From Myripristis murdjan (Eukaryota; Chordata; Actinopteri; Holocentriformes; Holocentridae), in the NCBI RefSeq assembly GCF_902150065.1, contig NC_043983.1, positions 16,747,821-16,811,820 on the forward strand: DNA of 64,000 bases, written 5' to 3'. The translations under genes and the position numbers were made by a program. Positions 49,106-63,272 of the stretch are shown piece after piece (the stretch's first letter is position 1; every line of letters starts with the position of its first letter). The notes beneath the pieces were generated by a model. The model made no database searches. It was not told where the DNA came from and saw only the letters and a list, made by a program, of their open reading frames with translations.

Positions 49106-50354
49106 TCTATCAAGGGTGTCCAAAATTAGATGCGCAGTTTGGCACAGTTATTCTCCTCTACAAAATTAAAGAAATAACAATCATAATGGCAATATCTATC
49201 TGTTACCTGAAATTACATATATAAGAGAAGTCCAAGGTTCTTATCCATTTCGTTCTTATTATAAAACCTTAAGACAGTGTCAGGAGGAACTTCGACTCCC
49301 TGTCTCAAACTCTACTACAGAGATGTTCATCTTGGTGGAGACACTTCCTTCCTCCTTCATCCAATTAACAGGCAGAGCCATTAGACAACAGAACCCAAAC
49401 AAGGAGAGAAAGGCAGCAAGGTGAAGATCCCAGTGGGGAGACACCGCAAAGCACATCCAATTTACAGTGAGCAATCACTTCAGATTTTCTATAAAACTAA
49501 GTTTAGTGCTTGCCTCTCCAATATCATCATTATCATAATTTCTCTCATAAGATCTCTTCTGTACTGATACTGGCACCCTGTAAACCGGCTGTGAAATTAT
49601 ATTTCATCTTTCTCACAGTGCGCCTTTTCCCCATTGATTTCTGTCTCTTAAAGTTCTGCTGCAACTGTTAATATTTGGTACATCCGACAAATAATGGGAT
49701 CCACACCTTCTGCATGTTCACATTTTCATTCATAGGCTACATGTCTGTTTAACATGCACGAGTGTTTAAATGGTTTACATAAACTCCTTTTGCTCCCTCT
49801 AAATTCATACCCTACTTTTCCTTTGATTAAAATTATTATCTGATCCAAGCCAATCAATTATAGCCAGTGAAACGTAAATAATAGCCTCCAGTGGGAGATG
49901 TTCATGAAGCAAACAAAAATCAATTATTTTCTTCCTTTTTTTTAAAGCCTTGAATTATGCCCCTCCCCGAATTATTCTAATCTATACTTTGAATTTATGT
50001 CACAGAAATGTCAGTCAGCCTTTAAAGGGGTGGGTGCTGGTGCACCTCAGCCCATTCGCACTGTGCCAGCCAGTTTGTATTGATGCATTTCTGCCCTCAC
50101 AGGTAACTACTGCCACCTCATTAGTCCTCAATGATCTTCTAGCATTCCCTCCCCTTTCCCTCCTCCCCTTTCCATCCTTGCCCCCACCCCTCCATCTCCT
50201 GTCGCTCCCACAGCCTCCCACATCCACATCTATAGGGTTTCTTCCAGGAAGCGAGTCGGGGAGTCGGATGCTCTGCTGGAATGCATGGGAGAGGGACCAT
50301 CCTTTCTGCTCAGCGCTGAGAGAGAGCAAGGGGGGCGGTGATAGCCGAGCAGAC
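49106..50354. other. Divergent intergenic stretch between Ig receptor and carmil3
   Basis: The two genes are transcribed away from each other, so this 1.25 kb should hold both promoters. The right part (50130-50340) is pyrimidine-rich then GC-richer and probably contains the carmil3 5' UTR. It stays open in the carmil3 frame back to 49950, but the upstream codons have no CARMIL-like content. No TATA box is convincing on either side. Confidence 0.5.
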
Positions 50355-51171
50355 ATGGCTTCTAAAGAGATCACTGCCTCTTCTTTCGTCAGTGTAAGCA
50401 AGGATATTACAGGTGGGTAAAGACAGCAGTTTATTTCCCCTCTGTCTTCCTTTAGTCTTCCCGTGATCGCCCTCAGCATGTGTGCGATCAGGCTCGGGAT
50501 GCTTTTCCTCCGCGCGTCTGACCGAGGCTGCGACCGAACCGACGCATTGGATGATTATCATAAGCAACACCTTACATTTTGTCCAAAGCCTCACCGGGAT
50601 GAATTTTCACGGAATATGAAATAGTTGTGTGCGACTTAATTATTTAGAGTGCGTTGTGGGAAAATGCACCCTGCTTTAAATATGCCCCTCGGGGAGGATC
50701 AGGTAATAAAAACCCTTGCCTTAGGCCAGAAAGGGAAAAGGGGCGTTGTGAAAATAATCGTGTGTCTACTCTTGGGTTTTCTAACCGGTCCGTTCCCCTC
50801 TGCGTTGATGCTGTGCGCTGCATTTTATTATCACGTTTTATTTGAGAAAATGCTTTCCCCTATTAAGTGTAAGCCACTGAGAGAAATATTGTTTTTTCTG
50901 CAGCACATCCAGCTAGCGCCCAGTAGTGATAGTGCGCGCGCGCGTGCTCGTGTCTGTTTGTGAAAGTGAAGAGAGAGAGACAGGCAGACAAAGACAGATG
51001 TTGACCATATCTTGCCAACAGTATGCATGAGCCCGTACATCCAACAGTGCAACAGCATGCACAAATATTTATTCCCCTCTGAAACAGGAACAGCTTACAC
51101 ATGTCAAAGTCACACTAGGCTTTAACCAACACAGTTATGACACATATGTATGCACGTGCATCAACACGCAT

Positions 51172-51202
<31 letters not shown>

Positions 51203-54200
51203 CACACACACGCAGCACAACACAACACAACATGTACTCCACACATGCTCAGGGTAGCAGGGACTCTGCTGTGTTAATTACTCCTAATGGCTCTATTAAG
51301 CACAGTGTGATGATTAATCCAGTGGAATCCCTGCCTCTCCATTCAGTCACCTGCCAGGCGCAGCGCCTCCCCCTGCCCTGCCTCCTCTGACTGACACGAG
51401 TGGAGCATCAGGACGCTGTGGCCCAGGTGGGCTGCGGGCTTGCACAAGGTCATCTGGATGAGATCTGAGTTCAGTTCATTTCATGTCTGGATTGACTGAA
51501 GTTATTGTCATCGCTGTCAATTCATCTTTGTCATTGCTGTCTCTCGCTGAATACACTCTGATTCCTGCGATGTAGAGGTAGAAAAATGGGTAATCTCTAC
51601 GGCACACAACCATCAAAATCAGTTCTATTTCTAGAAGAGTATTAACTTTCGCTTTTGTTCTTTCAAAATAATAAACCCAATTGTCATTTATCATGCCCAA
51701 TCTGATCTTATCTATTATGATGTTGATTAGGACTCTGGCTTATAAAGATTTGTGTCAGCCTGAAAAGGTGGATAAATTCTTGACTGTATCATGTCCAGTC
51801 GGTGACTGTACCGTCACAGCTTATTATTTATGCGTCTATTCACCCATCAGCTGGGCTGGTATACATCCAGGGTGTTTGAATGGTTGAACTGTGTAATTCC
51901 TTCCAGTTATGTCTCTGTGATAGTGCGACCCCATGCTGAAGTATGAGAAAATTCTTCAGTCTCAGGTAGGTTATCTGTTGGAGTCGGGGGTTACACCGCT
52001 GACAGGGATGCTGTTTGACAGGAGCGCCTCTCAGTGAATCATACACACTGATGCATGGATGTGCTATGCTCATATGTTGCCTGTAAGGAAGACATTACAC
52101 TAATTTGATTTCAGCGTACTGCCTGCAAGCATATTGTTAACATTTGGATGGCGCCATATGTTGGTACAGTTTAGAAATGGCTTTGTCATGCTCTTATCTG
52201 AACAATATCGAGAAAATGACAGAAGACAGGATGGCTGTGGTCCATATATTACTGGTGATTTGATCTCCAGGGAAGAAATTTGTTTACAGTACACAAAAGG
52301 ACATCCCACTTTGCTTATATGTGATAATCAATTTCAAGCCGTGGTGCATCTTTTATCCCAAGTTTCCACCAGAGATTTAAAATGTATCTTCTATAATTAC
52401 AGAAACCTGTCAGTGCGCTGTAGGCTGCTCCAGGGTTAGGTGCAGATTTTTATCTTTTTGCAAGAGGATTTAAAGATTTGTAACTTGCAAATTTACAGTC
52501 ATCGGGACATTTACAGATTCAGTGAACGCCGGGCTGTTTTCCTTTCTGAAATACCACAGTAAAGTCTTTTCAAATGACATGCCTGGCGTTGCCCTCAGTC
52601 AGCAGACAAAAGGATAGAGGAAGGCCTGTCCACCCAAAGGTCAAGCTTGTTTATTGCCTGGTTTTGATTTGAACTAAGTTGATTTGAGCGGCCATCTCAT
52701 CTCTGACCTCATCTGGAAGGACAGAGTCAGAGAGAGAGCAGAGGGAGAGTCCCTTGTTTGTGTGTTTTTTTCTAACAACATGTCACGGTTTCATCCACAG
52801 AAAGCATCAGGAAGATTATTGATAAGTCATCAATCAAGTTTGTCCGTGGAGTTAAGCTTGACACCAAAAGTGGCAAAACAGAGGACAGAATTTTGGTAAG
52901 TTTGTGCTCTGAATCTTTTCACTGAGATCAGGGGGGGACTGAGTCAGTGAGCCAAAGTTTTACTGCTGTGTTGCTACTGTAGAAGAACTCCCAGATCCCT
53001 CAGTACAAATACAAAGAAACTATGGAAACTGATCGATGTATTTCTCTGATAACATCTTCCGCTGTGACACTTCTGAGATGTTCAGAAGCAGAGGCAGGAT
53101 GGCAGGGCTTAAACTCTCCATTTTACAATACTGAGCGTGAATGTCTTTTAATTCTGCGGTCACTTACTGACTGCAATAGAGCTGCTGCCCCTCTTCTGCG
53201 ACTATGTTGGCAGCTTGGAGGGATTAATAAAGGATAGACAGTATCTGTGGGAGCGGGTGTGGATCCCTGTGAGGCAGCAGGGGGCTGAGCAGCTCGCAGC
53301 CTTTGATTCTGGGGTGCTTTCATCAGAGAATATGGGGCGAGATATGAAATCTCTATTTGAGTGACTGAAGTCCTGCCAGATATCTGGACAGAATCTGGGG
53401 CAGTGAGCTCTTTCACTATGGATCAGAGCTTGGACAGGACACTGGAAGTATGCCAATATTGAAACATCCTAAACGCAATGGGCTCGTGCCTGCATGCAAG
53501 CAGGCACACACACACACCTCACGCATGCTCAGAGTCCATGCATACTGTAGCTCATCCCACATGGGTAACATATACTCACTGAGCGGGCTTTATTGATGTG
53601 GTTCCCTCCTAAGGACCGCAACTAACCACATGTTTGCATAAGCAAAATCGAAGCACTGTGGCAATTCCCGATCCATCTGCAGTACAGCCAATGTTGTGTT
53701 TTTATACCCTCTAAAGACCAGTAACTCCCACTGCCCCTCCTGCTATCTCTTGATTAGCCAGTGAGCTGTCATTCCCAGCTGAACCGACTTTGCCTTGGCA
53801 GAGCCGTACTTTCACTCGTTGGATGCTTCAGTGATTCATCATGTGGCGAGGACGGGCGGTTAGGAGAGTTTTTGCATGTTCGCCCTTTGATATTGAGAGA
53901 CTTTGATATGTCTATCTGCCAGGAACATCTTTCCAATCATCGCGGTCCTCTCCCTGTCTCATTTAGTGCTTCCTCTTTAAGGCTGAACTGGTGAGCTAGA
54001 ATTCTTAATCCTGCTGGGTTTGCACATAAGATTGAAAGAAGAGGGATTTGATCAAACACAGCGGTTCTGGGTTTTGGGAAAAATGTCTTAAATATGCCAA
54101 GGTTTTGTGCTGACACACTATCAGGCTAGATGTGAACGTTTTGATAGGTCAAAGTCTGTTTAAGGTCGTGGTTTGTGTTAAGTGATGTTGTGCTCTGTCT

Positions 54201-55677
54201 TTGCACCTGTGCTAAACGAGGTGTGTGAAGCTCTCCTGATGATTTCATCCCCCAAAAAGTCAAACAAGTGAAGATTCAAATATGTGTCCCACAACCACGC
54301 TCATGCATAATTATATGCCACAATAAGCATGATGTGTGTGGTCTCCCTTTGATGTGGAAGACTTTGATAAGGCCTTCTCTCTTGGGCGCAGGCTCTCTCT
54401 CTCTCCTTCTCTCTCTCTCTCTCTCTCTCCTTCTCTCTTTCTCTCTCTCTCTCCTCTACCAGCATGATTTACTCCTATTTACTCATACACTCTCTCTCAC
54501 TCTGCTGCCACCCGTACCCCCAACTCATCACCGTAATGTGATACAATCTGGTCTTTTTAATCAACTCCTTCAGACAGTCTTTGAAGTGAAATGCAAAACC
54601 TTTTTTCTCTCTCTCTCCCTTTCTCTCTCTCTCTATCTCTCTCTGTCTCTCTCTCTCCCTCTCTCTCGATCTATCTCTCACTCTCTATCTCTCTCGCACA
54701 CACACTTTGAGTGACTGCATTTCAGACACCTCCCTTATTGTGTGGGAGTTGAGGCTGTCAGAATGTGTGGCGCTGACAGGCCTGTGTCAAGCTCCCCTTT
54801 CTCTACTAGTACAACAGGAGTGGGAGTGCCATAATTTAATTACTGTGCTTTTCATTGGGATTGGAGGGGGTGGGAGGGGTGGGGGGTTGGGGGGGTCCAC
54901 AGGGAGTGTTTTTAGAAGGGGCATCAGAGAGAATGGAGCCAATGATTGGGAGCGACGGAGCAGAAGACCAGGAGAAAAAGAGCAGAGGGCAGCGCTCAGG
55001 GGCAGGTTGAGAGCAACACAGAGCCACTGAATTACTCTTTGTTTGTCTGGTAGATAAACTGTGATTTCTCGTGATGCTCACCAAAAATAGCCATTCATGA
55101 TTAGGAATCAGGAGCCGAATCAAATTTATCCAAGATTTGTTTGACAGAAAATGTACCTTGCCAACAATAAATTGATAAAGATTCAGAAATGTCACGGATG
55201 GACGCACTCAGATAAGCTCTCAGTGTGCTTTCAAATCACCAGGTTCACATCTTAGATCCAAACTCCCAGTGGCATCGCACAAAAATGAACAGTGGGCATG
55301 CCAAATTAGCATCCAAGGTACGTAAACAGCCCACGTGACCTGACCAAGCTGGTCCTGGCCGCTCTGCATCTGGAACTGATTCAAACTTTTTGCCCATGAT
55401 CACGGCGCTGCCTGAAGGGTACACAAAGACATTTGGGCGGCATTACTCCTCAATTTGCTATATTAGACGTCTGAAGAGATTACGCTGAAACACTCCACAC
55501 TGTTGTCCACCCAGCCCAAAGCCATAATGTGCGTCCAAAATTAGATATATGGCCTTGGTTGAGCCGTTTTAATGTGTAGCCGCTGTAGACTTGTACCCTG
55601 GATTCTCAAGTAATCATGGAGAACAGATTTATGATGTGACATTTTAACATTGGCTGGCTGACAAACATGCATATACA

Positions 55678-55726
<49 letters not shown>

Positions 55727-58700
55727 ATCAAAACCTGAGAATGTGACTTGAGCAGACGGCATGCTATCATTCTCAGAATATTGCAGTATGTTAATCCATT
55801 GTCCACAGTGTCAGACGATGTGTCTTTGACACAGAGGGCTTTTAGCTGGATCAATAGATGAATAGAGAGGACTTCTCATTTCACTCTCAACATCACCATG
55901 GTAACTCACAAGAGCATTTTCTCCCCATGGGGAGTCTGAATGTGCAGTGAACTTTTGCTCAGTCTTGATTAAATTTGCTTCATTCCCTTTCTTAGGTCCT
56001 CACAACATGGCGACTCTATTTTCTCATACCAAAGGTTCCAGCTAAGGTATCTTCGCTTCATACAAATATACAAATCCTTGCTTTTATGATGGCAACTTGC
56101 ATCTTTATTTAATAAGTATCTTTATTTAATAAGCATCTTTGTTTATTAAGTAAAAGGGTGACAATTGTACCTTTGACCACAGGTAGAAACCACATTCAAC
56201 TTTTTGGAGATTCGAGCCTTGAATTCCCACCCAGATCACCAGGTGAATTTTAACAGTAATATTAAAATCTGTATGCGCTGCACTTCCTTGTTACAGCTAA
56301 TTGATTGTCTGAACACTTGTCTAATGGAGTGGTTTTATCATGTTGGCCTTAAAGGAATTAGCAAAAGCTTTTGAAACAGTAAAGGTGAATTGTCTGATTA
56401 GCTTTTGCTCTTCTCTTGTTGAAGAGAATGCAAAACGATAAATAAATCATGGAGAATCATCCGCCGCTGACACATGTAACACTTTGTTGTTCATTTCTGC
56501 ACAGGTTATCATCGACACCGACAAGTCCACCTACTCCCTGAGGTTTCAGTCACGTGAACACCTCAATCATGTGATCAGCCATGTTAATTTCGCCCTGTCT
56601 CGGATATTCAACAATTCTGTTTTTGCGTAAGTGTCACAGGGGAAAGTCAGTTTCATGATGATAAAGATCTCTTTGCCAGATCAAAGGAAGAAGTGTGACC
56701 TTTATTGACTCAATTATCAATAGATAGATTATTCCTTTTTATGTCTTTTACCGCTCTGTGATTTTTATTTCTTTCATTCTTGCAGCCCCTCCATCTGTCA
56801 CTCAGACAGTGACCTTTCAGAGGGCAGCAGGAAGTATTCCCCCAGCTCCGAGACCTCTGTGGAAACCCAGAGGGCATGCGGTAAAGGAAGCATCACCATC
56901 CAACATGAGATTTTGCATGCATGCACACACATGCAGTTAATATGTATCCACCCGACCCCACTGACTTAACACACACACGCATGCACGCAGGTACAAGTGC
57001 ACGCTCCGACTGTGCAGACTCAGTGCAGGAAGTTCGCTAGTGCATGTCACAAATTGTTTCCCAGATGTTCTTGTGAAGCTGCTCTGTCACACAAATAAAA
57101 GATACATTACTTGGACAAATGTTTATGGATGCATTTCTCGCTTTCTGTCCTCATTGCTGAGGGAAGCAGCTGTGCGCGTCATCTAAAATTCATCTTTCTC
57201 TCCCCTGTTTTCCTCCCGCCTGTCTGTCTCAGGAGGCTTCTCAGAGACCTACGCTGCTCTGTGTGACTATAATGGTATCAGCTGCAAGGAAGAAGTGCAG
57301 TGGGTAAGAGCTATGGGACTATGCCTGTGTTGATGTGAGTGCTTTTGAGTGTTATATGCAGCACTGTGCACAAAATTAGGGGTCATATATTGTAGCAAAT
57401 AGGCTCATGGGTAATCTTGCTCCTAGGATGTGGACACCATCTATCACTCCCAGGACAACCGGGAGTTTAATCTGCTGGACTTCAGCCACCTGGAGAGCAG
57501 GTGAGGGAGAGGGAAAGCCAGAGAGATCAAAATACATCACATCCCAACCTGGTTCTTCAGCCCAGATAAATTTAGATGCAGCGTTTGGCTTATTATTATT
57601 TTTTTTCTTTTCCAGGGATTTGGCTGTGATTGTTGCATCAATGGCATACAACACTTGGTTCACTAAGTTATACTGCAAAGACCTGCGCATAGTAAGTGCA
57701 TTGTAAATCCCTGTGTTATATGTTACTGTGTAGTAGTGGAAAGCGGCTTTGAGTAGATTAAATTCAAATTAAATGCAAACAGGTGGACTGTCATTTAGTT
57801 TGTGTGTTTTTCTTTCCTGTCTCAGGGGTCAGAGGTCACAGAGCAGGTCCTGCACACACTTAGTAAATCTTCCAGCCTGGAGGAGATCACTCTGGAGAAC
57901 GCTGGGCTAAAATCGTGGGTTTCTCTTCTCTCATCAACTCTCATTTACTTTCTGTTAATTTACTATTCTGTATACTCTGCTCGTTTACATGTCTGATTTG
58001 TTTGTGTGTGACTGTGGGCTCATGTTACAGAGACTTCCCACAGAAGATGTCAGTCGCTCTTTCAGAGAATCCTGCCTCCGTCATCCACTCGCTCAACTTG
58101 GCCCACAACCCACTGGACAACCAAGGTATCATGAACCAGCGAGTGCTCATGGTTGCCTGTGTCAGGGGTTCCCAACCTGAGGTCCAGGACCTCCAAGGGA
58201 CACTCCAAAAATGTTTGGAGCATGGAGTGTTGCAAGATGCTTCATCAAACTTAAAGTTAGTGCTCACCCAAATTTAAAAAAAAAAAAATAAATCTTTTCC
58301 CACTCATCCCTAGTGCAGTCTATCCATCCACATAGTTTCTGTGTGAGGTTTCTAGTCTGTTGCAATCTCCCCTGTCTGCCCTGTCGCAAACTATATCTGT
58401 CTGCCTCCAACAAGTTCAAATTAGAGGTGGATAGGTACAGTGTGCCCGTTTTCTTTCGCAAGAAATAATTCCAAATGAAATTCTTTAGCCTGAGGGCTGT
58501 GGATTTTGCTGGGTATCCATGTCATTTTTTTTTTTTTTTTTTGGAAAGAACTGTTGCTGTTGAGTTTTTCACAAGTAAAGACTTGATGGTTTGAGCTCTG
58601 CGAAACAATACCCATCCAGCTCCACTGTACTAGAGTGCCAGAGTGCCAGGAGACAGGGAAGAGAACAGGGAAGAGAACCAAGGATGAGAAAGAGACCAAG

Positions 58701-61700
58701 AACTCAAAAAAAAAAAAGAAATTTGTTTATCTGATCATTGATATTAAATTTATCCTCTGAAAGAGCAAAATTGGCCGGCCAGTTGGGGGTCCTTGAGAAA
58801 AACAGTTGGAAACACTGATGTAGGTTAGGTTATAACTATTGAACAGGTTATTTTCTTCCATTTTTTTTATTTAACACCTGTTCCCTGCATGGTGTAGGTG
58901 TGTCCAACCTCATCCAGCAAGTGTGTCGCCTCAGCAAAGGACTTCGCCTCCTCAACCTCTCCAAGACGTCACTCTCCTCCAAAGGTTTGGATGTTTTTCT
59001 GTCTTTCCCTGCTTCCCCTGATTTCAAAGGAGCCTCAACACATTATTTCCCCCCTCAATTTGCAAGATGTCTGTTAATGCATTTAGTAATTAATGCAAGA
59101 TAGTAATTCACCAGGCAGGGACAATTGGGCCTAAGTCAGTTCATTAACACTTACGGCTGTATTTTTGAAGCCATAGGTGATTCACCAGCTCACAAAGCTT
59201 GTGTTAGATGATTGGTTGGCGGATATAATTCTCAATGCCCAAAAAATTGTCTCCTAGGCAGCTTTGTTTTGTGTGTTTGTCCTGCTCCAGCAGCTCAGTG
59301 ATTTATAATGTCTTCTACTGCCATTCATGCTGCCCTGCAGGCAGCATGCCCCCTGTTCCTGTCTCATCTTACCTTGTGCCCTGTGGAGAATTTAAATATT
59401 AAATTGAAACAGTGAGATACTATGTGGTGGTGCACATTACCTCTGCTGCTGCCTGCTGCAGATGTGTATGAATAATGCAGGGACACAAAATGTTTTGAGA
59501 GTGTTCTCTGTCTTTTAATAGTTGTACAACTCCCATGTCTCTCGCTCTCTTTATATCACTGCTTTTATCTGTCTGTCTGTTTGTTCACCTTGTCTCTCTC
59601 TCTCTCCCTCCCTCCTGCTCTCTCTCTCTCTGTGTCTCAGGAGTGGTGTCTCTCTCTCAGGCGCTGTGCTCCAGTGACGAGTACTCCAACTCTCTGCTAC
59701 ACCTGGACCTGAGCAAGAACCCAGGGGTGCTCTCTGGGGAGGACGCCTCGGTCAGGAAGTGCAGCCCATCTAGAAACATAACACTCACTGCTCCATTTCT
59801 ATGGCCTGCTTTTCGGCTTATTCTGATGCTTTTCTATCTCTCTGTGTGCAGAACTTGTATCTGTTCTTATCTCAGCCCAACTGCCTGGTCCATTTGGATC
59901 TGTCTGGCACAGATTGCTCTGTGGACTCAGTAAGCACTTAATGGCTTGGATAAGATAATGTTTATTTGCAATGTTAAAAAGAAATGCATCTCTCTCACTC
60001 TCTAAACCCCGCCTGCCCACAATAACCGTTTCCATCCTCTGTCTCATACAGTTATTTGGGGCTCTTCTGAGGGGGTGTTGTGCTGATCTCTCCTTTCTGA
60101 ATCTTTCCAAAAATTCCTTCTCGCACAGGTTAGTCATATCTTTAAGATTTCTTATTCCTTTAGTAAGATTTGACAGCGACACACTGAGTGGAGGTACAAA
60201 TCTAATCTCAGAGAGGATTTCCTTTTTGTTTCACATTATAGACTTAATCTGTCCTTCTCCCCTACTGTCTGTGTCTTTCTCCCCTCCTGTCTCACTGGCT
60301 CTCTCTTTCTCTTTCTCTCGCTCTCTCTTTTTATCTGTCATTATCTTCATCTCCCCTTTAATGGGAAATCAGAAATGAGCTTTGTGGGAATCACTGGAAC
60401 ATTGTGTTTCCTCTCTGTGGGTGTGTCTAATGCCGTTTTAAAACGAGAACTCTCCGAGCTGTCTGCATAGATAAGACTCATGAATATTTAAGCAGAGCTA
60501 TCTATCATTTGACCCCACTGGCTCCCCCTCTTTCGCAAAAGCAATTTTCACTCTGTTTCTCATTCTGTGTCAGTACTCTCCACTCAATACTGCACTCATA
60601 TTTACCCAGCATGTCAACAATGTAACCTCACCTCTACTGTGTGGCGAAGCTCGGTATCAGTATCATCTCTCTACCTTGATGTCTGCTCTCTTTAATATCT
60701 TTTTTTTTTTTGTCCAACAGAAAGGTGAAGGACACGCTGCCGTTGTTCCGGCAGTTCTTCAGCTCAGCCTTCAGCCTCACCCATGTCAGCCTGGCCTCTA
60801 TGAAACTACCCCCTGATGTTCTGAGGTAATCTCCGTACCTCCTCTCCTTCTCCCTCTGAGTCCGTCCTCCTCCATGAGACACTTCCACAGCCTCATTACT
60901 TCCTCTCGCTGTCCTTTGTCTGTCTCACAGTTTCCTCCTTTTCATCTCCACAGGGCTGTTCTAATGGGATTAACCTCGAATCCTCATATTAATGACCTAC
61001 ACCTGGACATCAGTGGGTGCGAGGTAGGTGTTCATCTGTTTCACAAACTGCCCATCTGGTACATCGAACAGCTTGTCAGGTGAAGATGACCCTAAAACGG
61101 CACTGATTCCTGCTGAAAGTCTGGATAAAGCAGCGCCTTGAGAAAGACGGGGCGGACGCGTGGGATTTTTATTTACACCTTTACAGCTTGTGGTAACCAT
61201 TAAAGCTGCACCATACAAATTTGCCCAGGCTGGATTTAAGTGAGGGCCTTCGACGAAACATATGGAATACGCGCTTCATCTGATGGTTGAGTCGACGTGG
61301 TTCTCATCGTCTGATAAATTTTGTGCTTGTCCCACATTTTTTTTTGTCAGTTGAGTCTCAAGGGTCCTCACTTAAATCAACCATCGGCAATTTTACATCT
61401 ACAATTTAAATTGCAGCGAAGCGAGCACCCTTTAGTCTCAAACTGATTAAAACGTGGAATAAGCATGAAATATGAGCGCTGAGTCTACATGGTTCTCGTT
61501 CGCTGATAAATTATGTGCTTATTCCTTGTTTTTCTTAGCTGAGTCTCAAAAGTCCTCACTTAAATCAGTGCTCAGCAATTTTGCATTTTGTACCTTTGAA
61601 GATAGCTTGTTCCCCATGAAGTGAAAGCAATTTTGCTATTAAAAAAAAAAAGAAAAGAAAAAAAAACTGTTTTTGGCGTTTATTGGTAAGTAGGTACATA

Positions 61701-61998
61701 ACATGACACAGAATATTAGATGACATTATTTAAAAAAAAAAACTCTGTCTCTTTTCCCTTCTCTGTCTGTCTGTCTGTCTCTCTGTCTGTCTCTCACCCC
61801 AGCTCAGGTCTGCAGGAGCTGCTGTAATCCAGGAGCTCTTCCCCAGAGTCTCCTCTATTGGCACTCTCGATATCTCAGACAATGGTAGGCAGGCTCCCCG
61901 CAACACATCGCTCTTTGAACTAGAACTCTGTGACCTTGACTTTCTGTCTTCGGGCAAGTAAGGTATGTGTGGGCTGTTGGTGGATCACACAATGTTTT

Positions 61999-62050
<52 letters not shown>

Positions 62051-63226
62051 TGTGTGTGTGTGTGTGTGTTGTCAGGTCTCGATGCAGACCTGCTGTCAGT
62101 ACTACCAGCCCTCTCTAGACACCCCTCCCTCAAACACCTTCATCTGGGCAAGAACTTCAACATCAAAAACAGGTATCTCACTTTGCTGCAGTTATTTGTT
62201 TCTGTGTGTGTGTGTGTGTGCTGCATGTGCCAGATTGAATATACTTGTTTGTGCTTGTGTGCATGACTTCTTTTCATTTTTCAAAGCACCGGTTGTTGCC
62301 CTGGCAGGCAGCATGCTAGCAGCAGGAAATTGCTTGTGCCAGCTCATGCAGCCTCGTCACTCTCGCTCTCTCCGCGGCTTGTGTCTGCAGGGTTCTGGAC
62401 GAGGTCCTGCAGAAGCTGGTTCAACTCATACAGGAGGAGGAATGCGTGAGTGATAATGCCAAGTCAGCGCTCATAAGAAACATACTGTATAAGGCACTTG
62501 GTTTCATTCATAACATTACAAACCATACAAATAAGGAAACGGAGGAGTTGCGAAAGACACGGGTGATCGTGTGCATAGAGAGAAAAATAATAGCCAAGAC
62601 AATAAATTCCCTCAGCTTGACATGAATTTTATGTAACCTTGAGCTCACTTACTCTAATGTGATTTCAAGGCAGGTAGTTTCATATTCATTACTCCAAGAA
62701 GTATTTGAAGATTAAGTTAAAGTATTATTATACATAGATCAGCTAAATCTGCAGCTGATAGTCTGGATTTCTGAATACATCATTTTTGTGCTGCCCTGAA
62801 CTCGCCCTTCCGTTGTCAGCATACCTTATTGGAATTATTATTCCCCTTGTATGCACAATACCTGTATAACCACACACATACTGTAAATAATTCATATGTA
62901 CACCATGTAAACTCATGTCCTCACTATAAATCTTTAACAGCTGCAGCACCAGTGGGGCTTGTCACTGTATGGTGAAACATTCTGGATATTGTGCTTTCTA
63001 AACTGTTCACTCTTTTATGAAGCTGACACAGTGTGCCATGACCATGTTGTTTTCTTTCACATCTTTAACGGCCTGTTTGAAAAAAAGAAGAACTCAAACT
63101 TTTAGCAAAATCAGCCTGCTTGTGCAACATCTGACACTGTACTGACACTGTATTACCGAAATGTTACATCAGGGTCAGTTTCTGTTGGACCAAGTAGTTT
63201 TTTATAATTCCCAGAGCTTCATGCAC

Positions 63227-63272
<46 letters not shown>

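Noticed and set aside
49950-50354. In-frame extension of carmil3 upstream of MASKE, with further ATG codons
   Set aside because: CARMIL proteins start close to the PH domain; the upstream residues are translated pyrimidine-rich leader without similarity.
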